50,139 nucleotides of DNA from positions 1-50,139 of the forward strand of contig CAMKLG010000017.1 in NCBI GenBank assembly GCA_946413585.1. Reading direction: 5' to 3'. The notes beneath the pieces are model-generated. The model had not been told where the DNA came from. It ran no database searches and worked only from the letters and a program-made list of their open reading frames with translations. The stretch comes from an uncultured Bacteroidales bacterium (GTDB lineage Bacteria; Bacteroidota; Bacteroidia; Bacteroidales; WCHB1-69). Numbering within the stretch: position 1 is the first letter of the stretch; the number at the start of each line of letters is the position of its first letter. A program made the position numbers and the translations under genes. Below are positions 12,892 through 24,800 of this stretch, piece by piece.

Positions 12892-15800
12892 ATGACAACC
12901 AAACTGATCATTCTCATTGTTGTCGGCCTCCTTGTTTTCGGGGCCCTCTTATGCATCATCGTCAAGGCCTGGCGTTACCGCCGCAACCACCCTGACGAGA
13001 TCTATTGGCCCTACAACGGACCTCTGCACAAGAAGAAAAAATCAAAACCCGGCATCACAACCACACTGGTGACGATACTCACCCTATCCACATTGATGTG
13101 GACGAACGGTTTGATGGCTCAGAGCGTGATTCCGGACGGCACCCGGGAGCACCCTTACCCCATCGGTGACATAAGCACCCTCATCTCTTTTGCACAATGC
13201 ATCAACAACAATCAGCCTTTCACATTCGAAAACGGCAAGTTCGTCTTCGATATAGACGGCGACATCCCGGCAGGCGGCGCGGGCACTTACTTCGAGCAGA
13301 CCGCCGACATCGACATGAACAGTGCCAATTGGAACATTCCTATTGGCAAGCAAAACAAAGGATTCGAAGGCACTTACTTAGGCGGTGGACACAAGATCAT
13401 GAATCTGACGCTTACGGCCGACAATCGGGCACTCTTTTGCCACTCCAAAGGCCATATTTCTGACCTCACCATCGAAAACCCCGTGTTCGAAGGCACTTTT
13501 AACGACGGCGGGGCATTAGCCACCTACGTGATGGGCGGCACTATCGACAACTGTCATGTCACGGGCAACGACTTGGTGTTCAACGGCAAAGATTGTGGTG
13601 CCCTGATAGGTTGGGTAGGTCAGTTGTCCGATTATTTCAAAGCTGATAGTATCAGGATCTCCAACTGTTCCAACCGTTGCCATATCACCTCCACACACCA
13701 ACAATCGAACGCAAACGACCAGAACTCCGTGGCCGGCGTGGTGGCGGTCATCAACGCGCGGCACTACGTGCTGACCCGTTGCTTTAACACCGGCGACATC
13801 ACTTCCACCTACAGGCCCAAGTTCCAAAACGACGAACTCTGCTTCGCCGGTGTGGTCGGCAGAGGCCTATTGCCCAACTATCCGTCTGAGATCACCTACT
13901 GCTACAACAGGGGCGACATCACCGCCCACTGCGGATACCTTGGCGGCGTGGCCGGCTTTTTCAACGACGAAGCCGGTATCAGCAACAGCACACGATGCGC
14001 CATCGACTACTGTTTCAACACCGGCAATATCACCGGCGAGTGCGTGTTGTATTCTGACGATCCGGCGGTACATGTCGTTGCCGACTCCAGCCTCAACATC
14101 TTCTCCCTCGGCGGTGTGGTGGCGCCCTGCAAGGCCCTGACGCGCTACTGCTTCAACACCGGCAATGTCACGTTGACGAAGCACCCGCACCCGAAGTTCA
14201 ACATCTGGGGCGACCAGGGGGTGGCCGGCGTGGGCAGCAACGCCGAGCACTGCTTCAACGTGGGCGAAATCAACAACTACGAGGAGAGAAACGGCCGCGC
14301 GGCGGGCGTGGCCCGCGACACGGCGGCTTTCTGCCTCAATGCTGCATGCGTCTATGACCGCAACCCCAAATACACTTTCTCCCCGCACAATATCGCCAGA
14401 ATAATCACCGGCAGTTGTTACTCCGACGCCCAGATGTCTGTCGATGGACAGGACGGCAACCTCTACCCCACCTCGAAAATCATCGTCGAGTCCTTTTCTG
14501 CCAAGGTCGAGTGGACGCTTGGCGACGTCTGGATTTACGAGGATGGCCGTTACCCGCGACTCAAGTGGACCGACACCTGCGATTGGGCCCGCGACATCGC
14601 CAAAGTGGCCTGCACCCCCATCATCCTGGCCGACACCGTCACCGACATCCACCATGTGAAAGACGGCATCCGGCTGACCGGCTGCGACAACGGCGTGGTG
14701 TGGAAAGCCCCCGAGGGCAACTGTTTGTTCGTTGACCCGACGCTTGCCAACACAGCGTGCTCCAACAACGCCATCCAACCGGCATTGCAGCCCTTGTGCG
14801 GCGATTTCGTCACCGTGGCGGCTACCCTGAACGGCGACACCATCAAGACCGTCACCTTGCTTCGCAGCGTGGCCATGCCCCACGACACCCTCACCGTCGA
14901 TAACCTCGACGACCTGAAGACACTGCGCGACGGTGTCAACACCGGCAAAGCCTTCCCCTACAAAAGCTACGAAGTGCCTCGCTACGCGGATGGGGTCACC
15001 TTCAAGCTGACCACCGACCTCGACATGCAGAGCGAAAGGCCTTGGGTGCCCATCGGCTCGATCTTCAGCGGCAGCCGCTTCGCAGGTCTTTTCCTCGGCG
15101 GCGGCCATACCATCGACAATCTCAGTCTCGATGATGCCACTCCTTATATCTACAAGAATGCCAATATCGGCGGTCTTTTCGGAATGCTGAGCGGTGAGGT
15201 GCGCGACCTGACCTTCACCAACCTTCATGCGGATTCCACCACCATAGTGGCGGGAGCCGTCTGCGCCCTGATGAACGGCGCCACCATCGAAAACTGCATT
15301 GTCAAGGGGCATATCGAGACCTCCAGATCCAGCAACAACTACGCCATCAGCGGCACCGCCGGCCTGGCAGGCGCGTCGCTGACCACTCGCGATCAAGACT
15401 TCAACTTCTTTTGTCGCGACACCATCCGCAACTGCGTCAACTATGCGGACATCATCACCCATGTCGGCCGCGGCGCCAACATCGCCTCCCATAGTGTCGG
15501 CGGCATTATCGGTCACGGCGGCGTGGTGATCGACTGCGCCAATGCGGGCGACATCTCCGGCGGCAGCGAATGCGGCTACATCGGCGGCATCGGCGGCGAT
15601 ATGACCAGTGCCCTGCGCTGCTTCAACACCAGCCGCGTCACCATCGCAGAGGCTCCCCAAGCTATAGACCACTTCGTCGGCGGCGTGGTGGGAAAGAACG
15701 AATATGACAGCACCATCATGTACTGCTATAATGCCGGAACCGTCGATGGCAGTGACCGCAGTCCAGTCGGTGGCATCGTCGGCTATGGTGCCCCGCGATA

Positions 15801-18800
15801 CTGCTACATGACCAACACGGTAACCGGCAGGGGCAAATATCTCGGCAGCATTGCGGGCACTTTAAATCCCAATATCCTACATTGCTATTACGACAAGCAG
15901 ATGTCCCCCCTGGGTGGCGAAAATGGACAAGATGCTCCCGGACGATCCCTTGGTCTTGAAACCACCGACATGCTGGGCTCTGCCCTTCGAAGTTCGTTGG
16001 GAGACTCCGCAAACTGGATTTTCACCCCGGGACTATATCCCCAGCTTGCAATATCCGCTGATGTGGAGACACAGCACGCTGCGTCTCTACGGGCCCAACT
16101 ATCTCGCGTTTCCGTCATGCCGGTCGTGCTGGGTCCCGGCCAAAACTGGATGTCCGCCCACGACAGCATTCCCCTCCGCGGCTGCGATGAACATCACTTC
16201 TGGACAAAGCTCCAAGGCTGTGTCACAGTTGACAGTTGCCATGTCACCGCCACGGATCGCGACATGGGGGTGATCGAACTTGCCGCCACCATTGACAGCG
16301 TTCCCTACCGTTTCGTCACGCTTAAGTTCAACATGGACGAGAAACACGCCCTCGTCATCAAAAACGCCGCGCAGTTCGACACCATGCGGAAGGTCATCAA
16401 CGAAGGTGGCTACTACCACTACAGCGACAGCACTTTCCACACAGCCATTCCTGCCAATGCCGACTCTACCGACTTCGTCGCCATTGACGACGGCGGCAAC
16501 GAACGTTTCTTCAAGCTCATCACCGACATCGACATCAATGATATTAAGGAAGAGGGGCATGTCAGAGGATGGATTCCCGTCGGAGGATTCGCCGACGACT
16601 GTTGCGCCCTTTATAAAGGCAACCCCTTCAAGGGAACCTTCGACGGCGGCGGCCACACCATCAGACACCTGACGTTCCAGCGGTATGACAACTTCCATCC
16701 CACGGATTTCTGCGACCATCACCAAGGCTTGTTCGGCACGGTGGATGGCGGTACGGTGAAGAACCTGCGCATCGAGCAAAGCGACACCACGTTGGGCAAC
16801 AGCAGCGCCTTCCTATGCAGTGTGAACAAAGGCGGCACCCTTTACCATTGCGAAATCGACTCCTGCTCCCTGACCATCAGTTACGGCGCTTCCGATGCTG
16901 AAAGACACAACCATGCCTTGCTTTGCGCCAAGAACGAAGGCGGCACTATCGACAGCTGCCAGGTGAAAAACAGTGAGATAGCCCCGGATTCGTCAAGCCC
17001 TGCATCCATTTCCAACATCGGTGGTGTCTGCGCACTCAACGACCGTGGCGTTGTCAGCCGCTGTATAGCCGAGCATCTCACCATAAACGATCCTCGTCAG
17101 GAACAAGGAGCACTGCAGAGTGTGGGTGGCATCTGCGGAAAGAACTTCCATGGACAGCTGCAGTTTGACACCATAAGAAACAGCCAGATCACCCTCAAAA
17201 TGAATCTGCCGCACAAGTTTATCGGCGGCATCTGCGGTCTCAGCGGCTACGATCCCGTTGAAGACACGGACGAACAAAGCTACGCCCATATTCCTTCTGT
17301 CATTAGTGATTGCAACAGCGATTCGACCATAATCAACGCCTACACTCATGGGGACAATGATAGCACCAAAAGCATAATGAATATCGGCGGCATTGTGGGT
17401 TCCTGCCAAGGACGCATCATCCAACTCGAACGATGCTCCACCATGGAAAACAGCCGCATTTTGGCTGTCGCCGACACCGTGGGCGGTATCTGCGGTCGCT
17501 TCTGCGGCGAAGGAGGCGAGAGTTACTGTAATACCTGTGGAAACAACGCTTCGGTGACGGGCAACGACTATGTGGGCGGCATTGTGGGGCTTATGAGTGG
17601 CGCCCAACTGCACGAGGGCAAAAATCAGGGCGAGGTACGTTCTCTCATAGACTTCGAATATAACTCGGGCTACTATGCCGGAGGCATAGCGGGTGCCGTG
17701 GTGGGAGAATCCAGCCTCTTCGATTGCGACAACAATGGCACTGTCGCAGCCGACTCAAGCTATGTGGGCGGCATTGCGGGTGCCTTGATGGGGGAGAGTA
17801 ACTTATTCCTTTGCATAAACCACGGTGATGTCAGCGGTTTCAACCAAGTGGGTGGTTTGGCCGGCCTTATCCTAAAAGACGCCTGGTTCGAAGAGAGCTC
17901 TAACAACGGCCTTGTGAGAGGCATCGCCCAGGTGGGTGGATTGGTAGGCTATTTGAAAAGTTCCACGGGAAACAGATGTAGCAAGAGCCACAACTATGCA
18001 GACACCATACACTTCTCCGCCATGGGCGGCGGTGTCTGCGGCTATGCCGAAGACACCACGATGCTTGAAGGCTGCTCCAGCGTGATGATTCTGCCATACG
18101 ATACAATAATAAGAATACAGAATTGGGATGAGCTCACACTAATCCGCGACAATGTCAACAATGGCAGCAACAGCTACGAAGGCATAGTCATCGTGCTGGA
18201 TTGGGACCTCGACTTGTATAATGGATGGACTCCCATCGGTACACCCGAACATCCTTTCCGCGGCACCTTCGACGGTCAAGACCATACCATCAATTTCGGT
18301 ATCTACAACGAATCAAATGACTACCAGGGATTCTTCGGTTATATGCAAGGAACCGTCAAGAACGTCAATTTCCTTCAATGCAGTGTCATCGGCCGCAACT
18401 ATGTAGGCGTTATCGCGGGCTACTGCAACGGCACCATCTCGAACTGCTATTCCTATCGCGAGAAGGTGGAAGGTGAGAAATATGTCGGCGGTCTGGTCGG
18501 CATGGCCAGCTATTCGGAAATCCAAGACTGCTTCAACGGCAACAACGTTTTTGGCGAGCAATACGTGAGCGGCATTGTGGGCGACTTCGCATCGTGCAAG
18601 AACGACAACTGCTATGGCACAATGAAATATGATCTTTATGGCGGCAACGTGAGCCGCTGCTACAACTACGGCATGGTCAGAGCCATGGGCGATACCAGCC
18701 ACGTGGGCGGCATTGCCGGCTACACCTCGGCCGAGGTGAAACATTGCTACAACAGCGGCATCGTCGATGGCAAAGACTTTGTGGGCGGCCTCTGCGGCCT

Positions 18801-21800
18801 GCTCGATGGCGACAACCTCCACCACTGCTACAACGCCGGCTATGTGTCCGCCACCGGCAACAACAAAGGAGCCGTATGTGGAAGTCTCGATTTACAAAAC
18901 ATAATGTACAATTGCTTTTACGACCGCCAAATGTGTACGGTGCAGGACAACAATGCCTCCGGCTACAACACGCTCAAGATGACGGGCACCGCCCTCCGAA
19001 ATGTCTTCGGCACGGACTACTGGTCGTACCACGACAATGAATATCCCACTCTCAAAACGACTAAAAAAGACAGCACCTATTTTCGTATTTCGGTGAAGCC
19101 GTTGTTGCTCCCGGGCAATATGCCGGTGGACAAAGTCGTGCAACCTTTCTGCGGCGTCACGGGGAATGCTCCTGGCAGCCGAGTTGAGTGGTCGCGATAC
19201 GGGACAGCAACACCAACAGTGGACACTATACATCTGGCCGACAAAGACAGCATTACGCTGATCGGTTGCGGTGTGGATACGTTGATAGTGAGCCACCCCA
19301 GCTATGGCTTCGAACGCCTGGTGCCGATTGTGGTAGCCGCAAAAGAGGCCACGGTGGAGACCGTGCACACATGCGGCAGCAGCTACAAGTGGAACAAGAA
19401 CAATAAGTATTATTACGAAACTGGATTCTACACCTGTGATACTTGCGCTAATAAACCGGCCTTGGACCTTACCATCACTCCTGTCACAATCACCTCAACA
19501 CTTATCAATAGCACTTGCGAGACGATCCCTGACGGCGCAGTGCTTGCATCGGTGACAGGGGGGCCTGGCAACGGATTCCGCTACCTGTGGATAAATTCCT
19601 ACACGGGAGACACCATCAGCAACACACCTGCCCTCACGAACATAACAGCCGGCTATTATTCAGTGACCGTGACCGATTCGCTTTTCCCGACCTGTGAACA
19701 AACAAGTCCGCAACAATTGTCCTCATCTAACACGGTAAAATTGACCATCAAGAGTTGTGACACAAGCAAAACCTACGACGGCACAGCGCACACGGGCAAC
19801 CGCTATGTGGTGACCGAGCAGGGCTTCGAACCCGACACCCTTCCCGCCGATAGCTTCGCCATCCTCGCCAACGGCGACACCCTGCGCGTCACGTTCGACA
19901 GTAACGCCGTCAATGCCGGAACATACGAGAACAAATTCACCTACAGCATCTCCAACGGCATCGACCACAGCTGCCACTACAATGTCGATACGATTTTCGG
20001 CACTCTCTCCATCACCCCGCGCCCCGCCACCATCATCGTCAATGACACCAGCAAAACCTACGGAGATGAAGACCCCGTTTTCTCCGGTACAGTCACTGGA
20101 CTTGTCAACAGCGATAGCCTCGTAATCCACTATTTCAGGAGTTCCAACATAGAAACCGTGGGTAACCACCCCGACATACTGACCGCCGAGCTAAACGAAA
20201 ACTATACGGTGACCATCGACTCGGGGGATCTCACCATCTCCTGCCGCGATCTCTTGAACAAAATTGACACTGCCAATTGGCCCGACGACATCGAGAACTG
20301 GAACGAATGCTATTCCCCATCCAACACCAACGCGCTGCCTTCTATCGACAGTATCAAAAAACTGATAATCAAGCAACTGATACTGGCCAACAACGACACG
20401 TTGCAACCCGATGCCTTCCAAGTGCTCGCAAAGGATTCGACGATATTGGCTAACAACTGCGATTGGAAGTGGGTACGCACCTATACCGTCAAGATTTCCA
20501 ACCCCAACTTTTGCGATTCGACAAGCAGAGTCATTTACGTCAGCGGCGGCGACCAGACGGCTCCTGTGCACTCCAACAACTCTCTTTGGATAGACGGCAC
20601 AGTATATCAGGATGCCTGCTTGGCCAGTTTCAACATAGACCTGTTTTTCCCCAAAGACCAGGATCTCTTCGACGACTGCAGCCAACAAATGACCATCACC
20701 CACACGGACACGCGCACCGGCGACGACCGTGACGGCTGGACGATCCGCCGTTCGTATGTGGTGACGGATGCCTGCGGCCATACCATTTACGATACCATCG
20801 AGGTCTCCGGCCGCGACCAGACGCCCCCTGTGGCTAGCAACCCCGAGGTTAAAAACAACACCCTATGGGCCGATTCTGCCCAGTGCCTCTGCGACAGCAT
20901 CCGTACTATCCATGACATAGAGGAATTGACGACTATCTTCGGTATCAGCGACGCCTGCTCTGGCGAGGATGTCCGCCTGGTGAGTTCGTCGAAAACGCTG
21001 GAAACCGGCGAACACTGCGACTACACGGTGATCATCGCCTACGTGGTGGCCGATGCCTACGGCAACTCGACGACCATCTATCATGCGCAGTTCATCCAAG
21101 ACACGATAGGGCCTACCTTCGAGATCGTCCCCCATGACACGACCCTGTGCGTTGACCCTGACGGCAACTACGAAAACACCGTCACCCGTGTCGCAGACGA
21201 AATAACGGTTACGAATCTGCACGACAACTGCACGAAACTGCAGGAGAGTTTCCGTGTCCTAAGCTCGATGGACACTTCCCGCTTTGATTTTGATCATCCT
21301 CGGGGGTATAGAATAACTCAAGGCGAATCTGACAATGGCGTGCGACACTACAAGCAACTCTGGACCGTGACCGACTCCTGTGGCAACACCACCTACGATT
21401 CGATCTCCATCCACGTTCGTCCTTTGCCGAAAATCACTGAAATCAACGTACCCGATCAACACATCATCTACGGCAATCCTATCACGGATGTGTGGATATA
21501 TCATCAGTACTCCGACCTTTCCATAACGGGTTTGTACGGCATTGGATTGGACTCGCTCGGATGCTCTGTAGAACATAAAAAAGACCAAAATAATAATGAA
21601 TATGACAGAGTGTATGGCGATCCTGAATTCGCCGTCTCTAACGCCACGTTTCTCGTTACGGCCACCAGCCACCAGGGATGGGGCTGCAGCATCGATAGCA
21701 GCACCTTCAGCATCACGGTGGAACCGAGACCTATCGTCATCACCGCCACCGACGCCACCAAGAAGTACGACGGCACCCCGCTGACCTCGACAGGCTACAC

Positions 21801-24800
21801 CTGTACGACGAACGATAACGAACCTGCCCTCGTCCATGATGACGTTATTTCACGCTTGTCCTTCAGCGGCAGCCAGACCAATGAGGGTTCATGCACAAAC
21901 ACCCCCAGCAATGCGAAAATCACCGCCCCGAACGACACCACCATCGACAAGACCTCCAGTTATTGGATTGACTACGACCCCGGGACGCTGACGGTAACGA
22001 ACAATGACACCCTCATCAAGGTTATCCCTGGCAGCGCAAGCAAGGTTTACGACGGATCGCCGCTGACGAAGAATAATCACGACGACTTCACCGTGACGGG
22101 CGTGCCCGAAGGCCTCACCTGGACCGCCACCGCCGACGGCACGGTGACGAACGTGGTTCCCGGCGTGGGCGAGAAGGCCGTGAATGCGGTGACCTCGTTC
22201 CAAATCTTCGACGCCGATGGCCATGATGTGACCGCCTATTTCACCAATATTGACACAGATTCGACCGGCACGCTGACCATCACCCCAGTATCCGTCCTTG
22301 TCAACGCAAATGCGAATAGCAAGATCTACGGAGAAGCAGATCCAACGCTTACCGCCACGATCACGGGCGTACTCGAAGGCGACGATTTCATCCCGAACTA
22401 CACCATCTCCCGCGAAACAGGCAACGATGTCGGTCAATACATCATCACGCCCGCCGGTGCCATCGCCCAGGGCAACTATGCCGTCACCTACGACACGGCA
22501 CTGTTCACCATCCTCTGCCGCAATATCGTGGAACCCGCCAATTGGCCTGCAAACCTCCCGAATCAGAACTCCTGTTTCGGCAACGCGGACACGATTGGTC
22601 TGAAAGATGCCAGCGAGATCCAGACACTCTTTGCGAACTGCAACCCCGTAGCGAACGCCAGTGAAATCACCGTGACCGAGCAGGACAACGCCACTGCGAC
22701 CAGCGATTGCGAATGGACGTGGATCCGCACCTACGACATCTCGATTACCGGCGGTTGCGCTTCGACGACGAAAACGATGAGCGTCAGCGGCGGCGACCAC
22801 ACCGCACCTGCCTTGACCGGCACTTGGCCCGACAACATCGAAAATGTGAACAGCTGTCTGGTTGACACTCTGAAGAACCTGCTCTACACCAACGCCCAGG
22901 TGAAAACCCTCTTCTCCGACTGCGGAAACTTCACCGTGGATAGCACCTTGACCATCTCTGGCGACAACTGCTTGTGGACCGTCACCAAGACCTACACCGT
23001 TCAAGATGCGTGTGGCAATATCTACCACACCTCCGGCAACACGCTGCCCAGCATGAGCGTCAGCGGCGGCGACCACACCAAGCCCAGTTTCAACGTTCCC
23101 GCAGCGATCTCCCTTTGCGCTAACGACGACGGTTCCTTCAACATTTCCCCTGACATTACCGGCAATGTAACGGTTGCTACCGACAACTGCACCGCATCAG
23201 AGGACTTGACCGTTTTGTTCACAGACGGGGACACCATCACTTTACCGAACGGAAAACGTCAGACCATCAGGACTTGGACGGTGACCGATGCGTGCGGCAA
23301 CGATTCTTCGCAAACGCAGACCATCACCATCAATCCTCCTGTGGAACTTGACGTGACCAATACCACGCAAACCATCATCTTGGGCGAAAATATTGAAAAC
23401 GTCCATGTCTCATACAACTACGCCGACCTCTCATACAGCACTCTGCCTGATGGTTTGAGTTACAATTCTTCTACGAATATACTGTCCGGCATCCCGACGG
23501 AAGTGGGCGATTACACGGTGACCTTCACGGCTGCGAGCGACCAAATACCCTCCTGCGGCAGCAAGCAGGAAACGGTCAACATCACTGTTCTCCGCATCGA
23601 AGCACCCGTTGTGGTGACTTCCGATTCCGCAGTCAAGTTCTACGACGGTCTTCCACTCGTGAGCCACCACTACACCGTCACGCTTGGTCAAGACACAATC
23701 CCAGCCGACGATGCCACCGGTTTGCTCTTCACCCTACCCTACGGCGACAAGATTACCGTCACCCCGAATCCGGAGAGCACCCTCACCAACGCGGGCAGTA
23801 TTGACAACCTCTTCAGCTGTGTCCTTGAGAATCCGCATCACTACGAATCGTTCAGCGAGCAATACGGCAAGCTGATCATCAACAGGGCAACGCTCAGCAT
23901 GGAATTGGACACCGCCCGCACGTATGACGGACATCCGTTCGTGGTGACTGCCGACCAGTTGCACATCACGGGACTCGCTGCCACTGACATCATCACCAGC
24001 GGCACTATCACCACTGATGGCTACTCAGCCGGCACCTATGTCTGCGAAGAAGGTGGCTTCAATGCCTTCATGGAAAACGGAGTCGCCATAAAGAGCGATT
24101 TCGCCATCAACAACGGTTTGAGCAACTACACGCCCGTCTTCAACGTCACGCTGCGCATCCTGCCCATCACCGAAGGCTTTGAATGCCCCGACGATCTCCT
24201 CTTTGTGCTGACAGAAGGTACCTCCGACACGATGGTGACCCTCCCGGCCAGCGCCACCCTGACACCAAGCGTTGAGCGCACCGTCATCAGCAACAACCTC
24301 GAAAGCCTGAATCCGCTTCCGGCAGGCACGCACACCATCGTCTGGACTCTCTCCGACGACCTCGGCAATGCGATGACCAGCTGCGAGCAGACCGTGACCG
24401 TGGAATACACTCCGTGCGTAGGGGTCACCTACCACGACCACTTCTACGATGCCGTGCGTATCGGTTCTCAATGCTGGCTCACCGAGAACCTGCGGAACTC
24501 CCAAACCAGCAACAACGATGCGATTGCCAACTACCACGCTTACAAGGATGACGAAGAGAATTTGCAGAAGTTCGGCTACCTCTACTCTTGGTACTCCGCG
24601 ATGAATGTCCCCGAGGGCGACGACACTGCCATTCCTGCCGACTCTATCGGTGACAACGGACGGCCTTACGTGCAAGGCATCTGTCCGACGGGTTGGGCCG
24701 TGGGTAACACGACAGATTTCGCCATCCTCAGCACGACAGTCGGGGATGCCACGTTGCTGAAAGACGCAGGAGCCGGCTATTGGGCAACAGGCCGCGGAGG

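Noticed and set aside
13867..15672. 601-codon minus-strand open frame
   Set aside because: It is the antisense shadow of the GLUG cassettes in the giant gene; composition is low-complexity Val/Ala/Gly/Asp and no family is recognisable.
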